This document shows positions 8,151 to 17,514 of a DNA stretch of 64,000 nt, piece after piece. A program made the position numbers and the translations under genes. Each line of letters starts with the position of its first letter. The stretch's first letter is position 1. Source of the stretch: CAUPWF01 sp964367685 (GTDB taxonomy: Bacteria; Bacillota; Clostridia; Lachnospirales; Lachnospiraceae); NCBI GenBank assembly GCA_964367685.1, contig CAYIYM010000007.1, forward strand, positions 23,942 to 87,941, written 5' to 3'. The notes beneath the pieces are model-generated. The model saw only the letters and a program-made list of their open reading frames with translations, did not search any database and had not been told where the DNA came from.

Positions 8151-8774
8151 TTAGGCTTTCACATCCACCACTTCTCCATGACCTGGCATAGAACTTGGTG
8201 GCACATAGATTGGGTCACCAATATACTCAATCTGAACTTCTGGATGTTGGTTGATTTCTATCTCAATTGTTCCAGGAATAAATTCTATCTTCCCTGCACC
8301 TATCTTCCAATCAAAATTAGCCTTATCCCAGTCATACTGAATTCGCATTTCATAGGGATTCCCTTCTGCTGAAATTTCTATTGGTTTGCTTGGAGAAAAT
8401 CCTAATGCAACATCTGGAACATTATCTAACTGTATTCGGTTCTTAAAAATGCGATCTAGCGCTTCTGCGCCTTGTCCTATTTGAGTAGTCAATAACATCT
8501 TCCCCTCTTGTGCGAATTGAGCTATAGCGTTGTATGCAGCTGTCTTTCCTTTTTCTGCATTTTGATACACAGACGTCATAGTAGTTGGTGTTATGGAATT
8601 TCTTGCATCAAAGGAATCAATTTGTATCTTAATTGGCCTTCCTCTCAAACGATTGCCTTCTATGTCTGGCACCACTTCCATGATAGCTGAACCACTACCT
8701 TTAGCAATTTCTGCTTTGTTGATTTGTAACTCATATTCAATTGGAATGGTGGTTATTTTTAAAAGTTGTTCCAT
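8151..8774 (-). CDS. DUF6470 family flagellar-locus protein
   Basis: 207 residues. No signal peptide or membrane segment. The N-terminal LLKITTIPIEYELQINKAEI and the Pro-rich end with IEIEINQHPEVQIEYIGDP match the DUF6470 family (B. subtilis YviE), found between flgL and fliW in Firmicutes. The role is unknown; position suggests a part in late flagellar assembly or flagellin control. RBS GGAG 7 nt before ATG. Confidence 0.85.
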   Translation of the reverse strand: MEQLLKITTIPIEYELQINKAEIAKGSGSAIMEVVPDIEGNRLRGRPIKIQIDSFDARNSITPTTMTSVYQNAEKGKTAAYNAIAQFAQEGKMLLTTQIGQGAEALDRIFKNRIQLDNVPDVALGFSPSKPIEISAEGNPYEMRIQYDWDKANFDWKIGAGKIEFIPGTIEIEINQHPEVQIEYIGDPIYVPPSSMPGHGEVVDVKA

Positions 8775-8812
8775 CTGCTTACTCCTTTCTCCCTTTATAT
8801 AGACACTTTAAC

Positions 8813-9808
8813 CTAACTCATAAAATCTAATAGCGAATTATTTAATATATTAGTCCCCATTTTCAAAGTCAAATTATAAATATATTGCTCATAAGTAAAA
8901 TTAGTAATCGCTTCTGCCGTTTCTATACTTACTTCAGCATCATAATGCTCTGTCAAATTTAGTTTCTTATCCTCTAATTTCACTTCTGTATTTTCAAGTA
9001 ATCGACTTTTACTTCCTAGAGCTAGCAAGTCATCTTCCATCAATGCAATCCCCTCACCAAGCAAAGCCCACTGCTTTTCGTATAATTCTCGGTCAAATGG
9101 CTCTCCGTCTAGAGTATCTGCCATCTCTCCAACCAATGCAACTACATTCTTAGACATTCCATCTGCCGTTTTTCCATAACCAGTCATTCCGACACCAGGA
9201 AGTGCAGCATTGAATGCACTAGATTCTACTACGTTTCCTAATGCATCGAACTTAATTCCAAATCCTAAATCAACATATGCCTTCTCTGCTTCCATCACCG
9301 CAAAGGTGGTGTCATTCCCAACATCAGACACATCCAACCCTCTATATGTAACCGTCCCATCTACTTCTAATTTGAATGGAGGTTCTTGTGCGTCATTTCC
9401 TCCTAATACAAAAGCATCTCCATACTGAGAATTCAAATTAAATACCATCGTTGTCATAGCATTTCTCAATGATTCCGCATAGGTTCCTCGCACCTCTGTA
9501 TTTACATCGCTCAGTGCTTCAATAGAATGCTTATTATTGATTTCTTTCAATACATCTAATGTATCTGTCAAAGCATCTTCTTGTGTATCTTGCCACTTAA
9601 CAGTGTCTGTAACCGCTTTTAAATAGTCCTCATTCTTCGCATATTCATTTTCTATTCGAATCGCACTTGCGGCCGCACCCGGATCCTCAAATGAATACTG
9701 GAATTTTCTTCCAGTTTCTGCCTGAATTCTTGCACTGTTCAGCCCTGAGAGCGAAGAATTTAATGAGGTTGCATAATTTTTCATAATCATATTATTTGTT
9801 ATTCGCAT
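8813..9808 (-). CDS. flgL: Flagellar hook-filament junction protein FlgL
   Basis: 331 residues, flagellin-like at both ends: the N-terminus MRITNNMIMKNYATSLNSS and C-terminus with ETAEAITNFTYEQYIYNLTL are typical of FlgL (HAP3). It forms the second ring between hook and filament after FlgK. Length is within the family range. Downstream of flgK by 12 bp, with RBS GGAGG. Confidence 0.95.
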   Translation of the reverse strand: MRITNNMIMKNYATSLNSSLSGLNSARIQAETGRKFQYSFEDPGAAASAIRIENEYAKNEDYLKAVTDTVKWQDTQEDALTDTLDVLKEINNKHSIEALSDVNTEVRGTYAESLRNAMTTMVFNLNSQYGDAFVLGGNDAQEPPFKLEVDGTVTYRGLDVSDVGNDTTFAVMEAEKAYVDLGFGIKFDALGNVVESSAFNAALPGVGMTGYGKTADGMSKNVVALVGEMADTLDGEPFDRELYEKQWALLGEGIALMEDDLLALGSKSRLLENTEVKLEDKKLNLTEHYDAEVSIETAEAITNFTYEQYIYNLTLKMGTNILNNSLLDFMS

Positions 9809-9820
9809 ATGTTGCCTCCT

Positions 9821-11380
9821 CTATCTACCAACGACTCCTGTACTATTTATTAATTTATCCAGCATTTCATCTAATGTAGTCATCATTCGAGATGCAGCAT
9901 TATAAGATTGTTGGAATCGCATCATGTCCATTACTTCTTCATCTGAATTTACTTCGGAAACAGAGGCTCTTAATCCTTCTGCTTGCGAAAGTACTTCCAC
10001 TCGACTATCTAAAATAACCATATTTGCCTTTCGGTCAACTGCCTGCATATTCTGAATGTTGTCATAACAATCTTGTATACTCCCGCTAAACACCACAACT
10101 TCTCGACCACCTACAGTTTCCTTAAACTCCATATTCGTTTCTGTCAAAGTCTCTATCATATATAAGATATTGCTATAATCAGTAGTGCCAGGAGATACCG
10201 TTCCATCTAAGGATTTCTTCAAGGTCACAGAGCCATCTAACCAACCTTCCGATAGTCGAATATTCGTTGCTGTAAAATCTGTAGTTCCATCGTCAGTTTC
10301 AAATAATGGCATCTCTGTAACCGTGCCATCTGCCGCTGTGACTGCATTCATTTTATTCAACGTCTTGGCAAATGTATCTACGAATTTGTTGAAAATCCCC
10401 TCATAATATCCAATACCTTTGATATCTGTCCCATCAAAGACCTCGCTTTGATTCATCATATCTAAATTCCCTTTAATAACACCATCACCCATAATATCAC
10501 TAACGTCTGTCACCTTTGTTGGATCCTCTGCATCCGTAAATGTAAGCGTTACTGGTATACCTGTTGTTGGCGTCATAGTAAAGAATCCACCCTTATCTTG
10601 AGCAATTATATTATGAGAAGTTCCTGTAGCATCTTTAAATGCTACAAATAGATTATCAACCTCTTCTCCATTTATATGCTCTGTCTTATATGTAACTTCT
10701 ATTGGTATGTAAGTTGCTAAATCATCAAGTAATAGATTTCTTTGATCTTGTAGTTCTAATGATTCATTACCCATGATCTGATAATTCCTGATGGTTTCAT
10801 TCAATATAAGTACTTCATCCACAATCGTTTGTACATTAAACAACACGCTTTCTTCGAAATTAGCGACTGTATCTTCTTTTAATTCTGTAAGGTCACTACC
10901 ATTGTCTCGAATAATCGCTAACAAACTATCCATTGAAGCTCGAACAAGAGCCTCACTACTACTCTCCCCTGCAGTGGACGAGGATGCCATCATCTTCAAT
11001 TGTGAAATAACTTCGTTGTAAGTAGTTCTAACAGCCGATCCATCTGTTTCATCAAAGATATTTCCTATCTGTTCTAATACTTGATCAGCAGCGTCTGCGG
11101 TTCCAACCTTTGATAATTGATTTCTAAATTGGATATCTAGAAATGGATCTCGAATCTGGGTAACGCCATCCATAAACACCCCTTGCCCTACCATCGTTTC
11201 ACTCACTGCTCCACCCATTGAATTCTGAACCGGTGAAATACTCATTAAGTCCAATCGTTGCCTTGTATACCCTGCTGTATTTACATTTGATAAATTTTGT
11301 CCTACTACATCAATTGCTCTTTGACTTGCTAGTAATGCATGTTGAGCCATTGAAAATCCGGAAAATGTTGAACGTAACAT
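9821..11380 (-). CDS. flgK: Flagellar hook-associated protein FlgK
   Basis: 519 residues. The N-terminal rod/hook motif LLASQRAIDVVGQNLSNVNT with GYTRQR and the C-terminal FQQSYNAASRMMTTLDEMLD are diagnostic for FlgK (HAP1), which caps the hook before FlgL and filament. Exported by the flagellar secretion system, probably with FlgN (encoded just upstream) as chaperone. Confidence 0.96.
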   Translation of the reverse strand: MLRSTFSGFSMAQHALLASQRAIDVVGQNLSNVNTAGYTRQRLDLMSISPVQNSMGGAVSETMVGQGVFMDGVTQIRDPFLDIQFRNQLSKVGTADAADQVLEQIGNIFDETDGSAVRTTYNEVISQLKMMASSSTAGESSSEALVRASMDSLLAIIRDNGSDLTELKEDTVANFEESVLFNVQTIVDEVLILNETIRNYQIMGNESLELQDQRNLLLDDLATYIPIEVTYKTEHINGEEVDNLFVAFKDATGTSHNIIAQDKGGFFTMTPTTGIPVTLTFTDAEDPTKVTDVSDIMGDGVIKGNLDMMNQSEVFDGTDIKGIGYYEGIFNKFVDTFAKTLNKMNAVTAADGTVTEMPLFETDDGTTDFTATNIRLSEGWLDGSVTLKKSLDGTVSPGTTDYSNILYMIETLTETNMEFKETVGGREVVVFSGSIQDCYDNIQNMQAVDRKANMVILDSRVEVLSQAEGLRASVSEVNSDEEVMDMMRFQQSYNAASRMMTTLDEMLDKLINSTGVVGR

Positions 11381-11397
11381 CTAGCTTCCCCCAATCT

Positions 11398-11841
11398 TTA
11401 TATGGTTTGGTTTGTAATATGATGTTCTGTAAATTGTTTTGTCTCTCTGTAATGTCTACCTTTTGCTCTATCTATCTTCTTGTCTATCTGATGAAGGTTC
11501 ATTTGTAATAACTGATTTACATTATCCGTCATTTCTTGAAACACTTGTAATTGACTACTAAGTTCATGAAACAAGGGAACTAATTCTTCTTTCTCTTCTT
11601 CTGAAATCTCTTCTAGTATTTGTTGAAACTTCTTATCCTGAAATCCTAATAATGCTTGTTGCTTCTCTCTCTCTAATTCTAAACCTCTCAAACGCATTAC
11701 CATTGGTTGCTCTTTATTCAAGTAATCTTCTAGTACTGCTACTTGATTATGTTTAATCGCTTGTAACTTTAAAGATTGTATTGTAGTCCACTCTCTGAAT
11801 AAAATAATCATTTTATTTAATACTGCCTCAAATTCATTCAT
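11398..11841 (-). CDS. flgN: FlgN-family flagellar export chaperone
   Basis: 147 residues, almost entirely helical with heptad-like charged pattern (LRGLELEREKQQ, ILEEISEEEKEEL), matching the FlgN family (YvyG in Bacillus), a cytoplasmic chaperone for FlgK and FlgL. The ATG at 11841, with GGGGGA upstream, is preferred to an in-frame TTG one codon earlier. It starts immediately after flgM. Assignment rests on position and fold more than on motifs. Confidence 0.82.
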   Translation of the reverse strand: MNEFEAVLNKMIILFREWTTIQSLKLQAIKHNQVAVLEDYLNKEQPMVMRLRGLELEREKQQALLGFQDKKFQQILEEISEEEKEELVPLFHELSSQLQVFQEMTDNVNQLLQMNLHQIDKKIDRAKGRHYRETKQFTEHHITNQTI

Positions 11842-11844
11842 CAA

Positions 11845-12147
11845 TTAGTCCCCCATTAAAAGTTTTTCTGCAATTGCCTCCGAATCAATTCTATACTTCC
11901 CGTCAGCAATAGATTGCTTTAATTGCTCCAATTTCTTAGTTGATGTTCCTTCTCTCGCTTGTAGCATAGTCTGCTGAACAGCCTCGCTTCTTACTTGATC
12001 TTCTGATATCTGCTTTCCTTTATTCGAGATTACAACCTCATCAAAATTCTTCTTCAGCGAGTCGTTTCTATCTACTTTTTCGTCTTTTTTATTATTAGTC
12101 ATTGTATTTATATATCTACGTGTGAATTTATCTATCGAAATATTCAT
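11845..12147 (-). CDS. flgM: Anti-sigma-28 factor FlgM
   Basis: 100 residues; the C-terminal LKQSIADGKYRIDSEAIAEKL is the FlgM sigma-28-binding helix region, and the N-terminal half is charged and probably disordered. It holds FliA inactive until it is exported through the finished hook. First gene of the late operon, with its own sigma-28 promoter, giving the usual feedback loop. Confidence 0.95.
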   Translation of the reverse strand: MNISIDKFTRRYINTMTNNKKDEKVDRNDSLKKNFDEVVISNKGKQISEDQVRSEAVQQTMLQAREGTSTKKLEQLKQSIADGKYRIDSEAIAEKLLMGD

Positions 12148-12189
12148 GGATATACACTCCTTTCGAATTACTGCACTGCCTTATAAAGA

Positions 12190-12216
12190 TTATCGACTAA
12201 TGGTCCAAATAATTAA
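12190..12216 (-). promoter_or_regulatory. Sigma-28 promoter of flgM operon
   Basis: Minus strand TTAA (12216-12213), 15-bp spacer, GTCGATAA (12197-12190), close to the TAAA-N15-GCCGATAW consensus. The -35 overlaps the stop codon of the preceding ABC ATPase gene. Confidence 0.82.
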
Positions 12217-12965
12217 CCTTTACTTCGCATTTTTCTTAATTCTTTCACTCTTTTTTCTTCGATTACATCCATTTTCCTAGCATCATAAATCCCTCTTTTT
12301 TCATCTGATACAATCATTCCAGATACTAGGGTAATGACTCGCTTTTCCATAACTGTTACCAATTCCCTTGAGTGACTTGCAACAATAAGTGTAATTCCTT
12401 GTTTGTTTAGCTCTTGTAGTAAATACATCATATCCCACGCTAGTCCAGCACTCATATTCGCTGTGGGTTCATCAATAATCAAAATTTGCGGATTCAAAAT
12501 AATAGCTCTCGCTAACAAAACCCTTGCAATTTCTCCTACCGATAATTCTTCTGGATATGCCTCTTCTCGCTGTGCCATTCCTACGATACTCAGTGCTTTC
12601 TTTATTTTAGGCTTAATCGTAATTCGCGGCTCCTCTATTGCATGTAACACAAAGTACAAATTCTGATAGATTGTTTTATCCTTCAATAATCCAACTTGTG
12701 CATCCATCTTGCCGATTTTCCTTTTGAATAATGGAATTTCCTTTTCTTTTAACTTCGACGTTTCGATATCTCCGATTCGAATCACACCTGATGATGGCCT
12801 CACCTCGCCACTTATCAGATTCAACAATGTACTTTTTCCTGCGCCACTTCGCCCTATCACAAATACAAATTCTCCCTGTTGAATGGAAAAATTAGCATCT
12901 TCTAGGCCAATGCTCTCTTTATTATAGATTTTTGATACATTCTCAAATGTTATTTTCATTTTCAT
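12213..12965 (-). CDS. FtsE-like ABC ATPase
   Basis: 250 residues. Walker A GRSGAGKST (about 39-47), Q-loop region, a degenerate signature LSVGE in place of LSGGE, Walker B ILIIDEPTAN, and H-loop ASHSRE. Overall like FtsE/LolD-type ATPases that act on extracytoplasmic targets with an FtsX-type permease. No permease gene is adjacent, which is odd. It sits just upstream of flgM and divergent from a secreted C39-like protease gene. The signature change (G to V) is seen directly; its effect is unknown. Partner and role not established. Confidence 0.82.
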   Translation of the reverse strand: MKMKITFENVSKIYNKESIGLEDANFSIQQGEFVFVIGRSGAGKSTLLNLISGEVRPSSGVIRIGDIETSKLKEKEIPLFKRKIGKMDAQVGLLKDKTIYQNLYFVLHAIEEPRITIKPKIKKALSIVGMAQREEAYPEELSVGEIARVLLARAIILNPQILIIDEPTANMSAGLAWDMMYLLQELNKQGITLIVASHSRELVTVMEKRVITLVSGMIVSDEKRGIYDARKMDVIEEKRVKELRKMRSKG

Positions 12966-12966
12966 C

Positions 12967-12993
12967 TTAACTTTTCCCCATTCCTACCGATAT
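12967..12993 (+). promoter_or_regulatory. Probable sigma-28 promoter of C39-like protease gene
   Basis: Plus strand TTAA (12967-12970), 15-bp spacer, ACCGATAT (12986-12993), one mismatch from GCCGATAT. It would link the divergent secreted protease to the flagellar regulon. Confidence 0.6.
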
Positions 12994-13029
12994 TTTAATT
13001 AGAATTATATAAAGGAGGTATCTACAATT

Positions 13030-13734
13030 ATGCATTCTATTTTACGAAAAATTTCAAAGAGTAGTATACCTATTATTTGTTGTATTTGTTTGGTTTCTTC
13101 TACAAGTGGAACATTTTATATTTCATCATTTATGACTTCTGCAACTGGAATTAACACATCCACCGATTCGAATCTTGCTACATCCGAAGATGAAAAGAAA
13201 GGACCTGAGTATATCATCCCTGTTACACCGTATTTCCAATATGATCCCGAATGGCAATCCCATCTCTATGGTGGTGTTGATTCTATGGCTGGATACGGTT
13301 GTGGTCCTACAGCACTTGCAGTTGTAATTGATGCCCTTGTAGATTCCGAGTCTCCTATTGATCCCATTGAACTCGCTATTTGGTCCGCATCAAACGGGCA
13401 TTTTTCCGCTGGAAATGGCACGGTTCATAGCTTAATTCCCGAAGGAGCAAAAGCTTATGGGTTAAATGTCGAGAAGACAACATTATTGAATGCCGAAGCT
13501 TTTCAGATGATTTTATCCGCTGGCAAAATCTTGGTGCTTCTAATGGGTCCTGGTGATTTTACCGATGGTGGACATTTTATCGTTGTTCACGGATATGCTT
13601 CTGATGGCTCTCTTTATATTGTTGATCCTGCTAGTCGTGAACATACAGAACAGACTTGGGATCCCAATGTAATTATTGATCAATTAGCGACTCATGCCTA
13701 TAATGGTGGACCAATATGGGTTATCTCAAATTAA
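13030..13734 (+). CDS. Secreted C39-like (papain-fold) cysteine peptidase
   Basis: 234 residues with a signal peptide (residues ~1-36, basic start then ICCICLVSS). The mature part has a catalytic Cys in GYGCGPTA (near residue 97), a His in GGHFIVVHGY and a following Asp in IVDPASRE, the Peptidase_C39_2 triad. A perfect RBS (AAAGGAGG) precedes the ATG. It is the only secreted enzyme inside the flagellar locus and has a sigma-28-like promoter; it may trim cell wall or surface proteins, which is inference. Substrate unknown. Confidence 0.85.
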   Translation: MHSILRKISKSSIPIICCICLVSSTSGTFYISSFMTSATGINTSTDSNLATSEDEKKGPEYIIPVTPYFQYDPEWQSHLYGGVDSMAGYGCGPTALAVVIDALVDSESPIDPIELAIWSASNGHFSAGNGTVHSLIPEGAKAYGLNVEKTTLLNAEAFQMILSAGKILVLLMGPGDFTDGGHFIVVHGYASDGSLYIVDPASREHTEQTWDPNVIIDQLATHAYNGGPIWVISN

Positions 13735-13742
13735 ATGACACA

Positions 13743-13778
13743 AGATGTAGAGCGATAGTTGGCTATCACTCTACATCT
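13743..13778. terminator. Terminator after C39-like protease gene
   Basis: A 16-bp stem with one mismatch (13743-13758 and 13763-13778), 4-nt loop, then TTTTT on the plus strand. It lies between convergent genes and may serve both. Confidence 0.88.
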
Positions 13779-13780
13779 TT

Positions 13781-14182
13781 TTACTTATAATATGATTTTT
13801 CTCCAGCTATCTTATTACTGATTTTCCTATCGAGTTCAATAGTATCCTCCAGCATCTTTTCGAACAGCTGCTGATAATGTATAATTTGTTTCCATTCTTC
13901 AGATAGATCTTCACTTATGATTTCTTTACTTCCGTGAATTAGAAGCTTTTTCATTCGAACTCCATCCGCCAAATCCATTTTTCGTGCATTTTTATCGATA
14001 TTCTTTCGATACATTCCCATCTTCGTAAGTTCTTCTGCACGCATTTTCAACATTAACTCTGTAGTAACTTTGTCATTATTTTTCAGACATTGTTCTAATT
14101 CCTGGGTCAACTTCTTTGTCTCGTTTAGTGCTAATAACTTCCCTTTAAATTCCTGTACTAGCACTTGCATAACGGTACTCAT
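13781..14182 (-). CDS. FliT-like flagellar protein (putative chaperone)
   Basis: 133 residues, all-helical and charged, no membrane segment or clear domain. It follows fliS with a 4-bp overlap, the place where fliT is found in many bacteria. FliT chaperones FliD. Sequence motifs are too weak to prove this, so the name is by position and size only. End of the fliD-fliS operon. Confidence 0.6.
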   Translation of the reverse strand: MSTVMQVLVQEFKGKLLALNETKKLTQELEQCLKNNDKVTTELMLKMRAEELTKMGMYRKNIDKNARKMDLADGVRMKKLLIHGSKEIISEDLSEEWKQIIHYQQLFEKMLEDTIELDRKISNKIAGEKSYYK

Positions 14183-14544
14183 ACTAATTGCTCCGCTTCT
14201 GCGTAGGCAGATCTAATTTCTTTTATTAATCTCTGAACTTCTATAAGATTCCTTTCTTTTCGACTTGCCTTCACACGGCTAATTTCATATAGAAAATAAT
14301 CATATAGCCTACTTAGTTGAAGACTTATTTCATAATTAAAATCCAACGTATCTTTTAGATGACAAATAATTTCCACCGCACGGTCTAATGATTGATCGAA
14401 AACCTCATATTCTTTTACTTCCAATGTCAATTCAGCTCTTTTTAATCGCTTTAATAACTCATCATAAAGTAATAATAAAAGTTCTCCACTTGTCATTGTC
14501 ATAACTGATTGCTCTTTGTATTGTTGATATCCTTTATTACTCAT
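14179..14544 (-). CDS. fliS: Flagellin export chaperone FliS
   Basis: 121 residues, beginning MSNKGYQQYKEQSVMT with SGELLLLLYDELLKRL, the FliS signature. It binds the C-terminus of flagellin and keeps it unfolded for export. Located directly after fliD as usual. RBS GGGGGAG. Confidence 0.95.
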   Translation of the reverse strand: MSNKGYQQYKEQSVMTMTSGELLLLLYDELLKRLKRAELTLEVKEYEVFDQSLDRAVEIICHLKDTLDFNYEISLQLSRLYDYFLYEISRVKASRKERNLIEVQRLIKEIRSAYAEAEQLV

Positions 14545-14556
14545 TTTTCTCCCCCT

Positions 14557-16926
14557 TTATAATCCTCCCATAAAGGAAGTTAGGTAATTACTTTGTGAAT
14601 TCATTTGTGATATCAGTGTTTCTAATGTTGTAAATTGTTGGATATAACGAGCTTCTTCTGTCTCTAATGTATCTTCCAATTCCTCTATTCTTTCATCGTA
14701 TTCGTCAATCAACTCTTGAATGTAATTGTCATTGACTGAAATTGGCGAAAACTGTGATCCTGCTCGTTCTACTAAAATACCTTTAGAGCCGCCTGTCATT
14801 GCAGCATGTTTATCAATTACACGTTCCATCGATGTCATGAGACCATTCTCTTCGTTGTTAAATGCTTCGTATACAGCATTTGGATCTTTCGCAAGTGCTG
14901 CCTCTAGTTTCACCTCATCAATTACTAATTTCCCATTATCGAAATAACTTGATGATGTAGAGATCCCCATTCCGCGAAGTATTTCTACAATATTTGGCGA
15001 AATCACTGTACGCAAATCATCTTTTAAATTATTAATATCTGAGTCATTAAATAGGATTCCTTCTTTTGCCTTTTTCTCCCAGTTCTCAATTTCAGATTCT
15101 GACATTTCTTCCTTTTGTTCATCTGTCAAAGGAGCATAATCACGATCTGGTTTCGTACCTGCGGTTTCGCTAATAAGTGCTATAATTTCATTATAAGCCT
15201 CAACCATTTCTGTTATCCCTTTGACACTTTCTTTTGTATCAATATTATTCTTAAATGTAACTGCTTCTGTAGTCGTATCTCTTATTCCAGCTGTATATCC
15301 AAAAGTCTGCTTCAAATCAAATACCAAGCCATCTACTTCTACCTGGTTGCTCCCCCGTGTTACTTCCACAACCTCACCTGATCCACCATACTGAATTGCG
15401 AGAATTGCATCTTGTCCTGCTTGAACCATATAATCTGTAGATGCTGTGCCAAATAGCACATCTGCAACTTCTCCTGACAAATCAATCGTTCCGCCGGCAC
15501 CTTTATTATCTGATGTTACGACAAATTTATCTGTATAGCTCTCATAAGAAATTTCGATTCCCAATTCCTCTGAATCATTAATAGCTCCGACAATATCTGC
15601 AACAGCACTATCCCAACTAAGGCCAAGTTCACTTAAATCAATTGTTACACCATTGTTTGTAATTGTCATTGGTTGGGTTTTATCTAAAGATTCTCCCCTC
15701 ACTAATCCCGACGCTTCAATGCTCTTTCCATAATTTAAACGATTCGTTGTCCCACTTGAAATTCCAAATAACCCTGTTTCACCAATTAATCCACTGGTTG
15801 CTGAATTAATTGTCAATCTAGAACTTGTATCTACTACACTTTCTGTCTCTCCGCTTCCTGGTGGAATCGTCGTAACAAAAGATAACGCACCACCATCTAG
15901 ACCAACTTCTATTCGGTTATCTCCAAATGCTTGGTTTAATTTCTGTTGCATATCTGCCATTAATTCTGCCGGCCCGTCAGTTGTTGCAAAATCACCAAAC
16001 ACGATAGTGGCTGTAGTTCCATTATAGGTAAATGACATCTCAGCACCACTTAACTTCTCTGCTACCGTAATCGGAGTATTCAATACTGCTGTATGTGTTG
16101 CAGTCAAAGAACTACCATTGATCGTCAATTTACTTTCCTCTAGCGTAGACAAGCTCTCACCTTCGGCTAGCATACCAATATCATTCAAAAAATCCCCACT
16201 ATGACTTGTGATTGCAAGTGCATTCCCTGCTGTATCTGTGTTTTTAATGGAAACAGTTCCTCCAGATTGTTCAAATTGAATAACTGAGCTCAACTTCTCT
16301 CCACTCTTCATTTCTATCCCATCAAGGGCTTTATTGATAGAAGCTATGGTTGCTTCTGTGCTACTAAAATCGTACCCTTCGCCTTCTGATAAATGTACCA
16401 TATAACTATCAGCACCATGCTTTACTGTAAATGAATCTCCTACAATCGTGCTTTCATTGATAATATCTGCAAAATTAGAAGTCAGTACACCTGTTTCAAT
16501 TTTCTGTGATGAAATCGTATTTTTAGAAATCATATTGGCATCTTTTGCCAATTGCTTAATTCCTACAACACTCATATTGCTTAATGAGTTACTGGCTCCC
16601 GTCACATCGAATTTGTTGCTATGTGTGCCACTTGCCTCAACAATTCCTCCTGTAAAAAATTTAGAGGATGTCAAATTGGAGCTAGATGTAAAACTCATGT
16701 ATGTTTCTGAAAATCCATGTAATTTCGAACTAATATCCCTAATGATTTCTTGCTCCCAGCTAACCGATGTTTTTTTCTTTTCTTGAGCCGCAATTTTCAT
16801 TCTTGTTGCATAAGTCATCTGTTCAATTAGTGAATCTCTATCCAATCCACTTGCTAATCCACCATATCCTCTTAGAGATGATGTTCCTGCTAATGTATTA
16901 CTACTAACGCCTGATAATGATGCCAT
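14557..16926 (-). CDS. fliD: Flagellar filament cap protein FliD
   Basis: 789 residues, longer than the ~450-500 of many FliD proteins owing to an expanded variable middle. N-terminal GLASGLDRDSLIEQMTYA and the C-terminal coiled coil (ELIDEYDERIEELEDTL then FTTLETLISQMNSQSNYL) identify FliD (HAP2), which forms the cap under which flagellin polymerizes. It has its own sigma-28 promoter. The large surface-exposed insert is likely variable among strains. Confidence 0.95.
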   Translation of the reverse strand: MASLSGVSSNTLAGTSSLRGYGGLASGLDRDSLIEQMTYATRMKIAAQEKKKTSVSWEQEIIRDISSKLHGFSETYMSFTSSSNLTSSKFFTGGIVEASGTHSNKFDVTGASNSLSNMSVVGIKQLAKDANMISKNTISSQKIETGVLTSNFADIINESTIVGDSFTVKHGADSYMVHLSEGEGYDFSSTEATIASINKALDGIEMKSGEKLSSVIQFEQSGGTVSIKNTDTAGNALAITSHSGDFLNDIGMLAEGESLSTLEESKLTINGSSLTATHTAVLNTPITVAEKLSGAEMSFTYNGTTATIVFGDFATTDGPAELMADMQQKLNQAFGDNRIEVGLDGGALSFVTTIPPGSGETESVVDTSSRLTINSATSGLIGETGLFGISSGTTNRLNYGKSIEASGLVRGESLDKTQPMTITNNGVTIDLSELGLSWDSAVADIVGAINDSEELGIEISYESYTDKFVVTSDNKGAGGTIDLSGEVADVLFGTASTDYMVQAGQDAILAIQYGGSGEVVEVTRGSNQVEVDGLVFDLKQTFGYTAGIRDTTTEAVTFKNNIDTKESVKGITEMVEAYNEIIALISETAGTKPDRDYAPLTDEQKEEMSESEIENWEKKAKEGILFNDSDINNLKDDLRTVISPNIVEILRGMGISTSSSYFDNGKLVIDEVKLEAALAKDPNAVYEAFNNEENGLMTSMERVIDKHAAMTGGSKGILVERAGSQFSPISVNDNYIQELIDEYDERIEELEDTLETEEARYIQQFTTLETLISQMNSQSNYLTSFMGGL

Positions 16927-16985
16927 ATAATAATTCCTCCTCTATGTAAAATAATAATTAATACGAACGAGTCTCCATACTATTA

Positions 16986-17012
16986 TTATCGACATAGCCA
17001 TCCTATAAATTA
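16986..17012 (-). promoter_or_regulatory. Sigma-28 promoter of fliD-fliS operon
   Basis: Minus strand TAAT (17012-17009), 15-bp spacer, GTCGATAA (16993-16986). Located 60 bp upstream of the fliD ATG. Confidence 0.82.
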
Positions 17013-17018
17013 AGTCTT

Positions 17019-17501
17019 TCACTTCACTTTCTTATGCCTCGGAAATTCTTGCACTACCATACAAGATTTTGTAAGCTCTACCGTTATTTGATCTGCCAAC
17101 TTCATTGCATAGTGATTGATAATCGGAACACTTTTTTCACGTTCTATGACCATGTACTTTGCCGGTAAATTCGTGAGTGCTAGAGCCGTTGTGTCCGCAA
17201 TACAACGTTCGCATGTACACATTCCAAATTTCTTCATACTATCAATCACTTGGCCTTCCACGATTGCCTGAATTACATTTACAGCCTCGTACCTTTCTTG
17301 CTTCCTTTCACTTCTAAGGGGATTTGCTTCTTCTATTTGCTCTGCAAATTCTTTCTCTAGTGTACGTTTAATTAAATCTGTAAGATAATCTTCGGATGAG
17401 GCATGACCAATTGACACTTCTTCCGATGTTTCCGTCGAATCTCCCTGCTTACATGCCAATATACTAACTAATCTGCTTGATTTTAAAATATCATCTTGCA
17501 T
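17019..17501 (-). CDS. ComFB family protein
   Basis: 160 residues. The second half (EAVNVIQAIVEGQVIDSM then MCTCERCIADTTALALTNLP) matches the late competence protein ComFB family, with three Cys at 95, 97 and 100 that could bind metal. Recent work on cyanobacterial ComFB proteins describes them as cyclic dinucleotide receptors. Here the gene is the last of the large flagellar operon, 14 bp after the rod/hook gene, so a role in linking second messenger to motility is plausible but unproven. The first ~60 residues are not recognisable. Confidence 0.85.
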   Translation of the reverse strand: MQDDILKSSRLVSILACKQGDSTETSEEVSIGHASSEDYLTDLIKRTLEKEFAEQIEEANPLRSERKQERYEAVNVIQAIVEGQVIDSMKKFGMCTCERCIADTTALALTNLPAKYMVIEREKSVPIINHYAMKLADQITVELTKSCMVVQEFPRHKKVK

Positions 17502-17514
17502 TCATCTACTCCTT

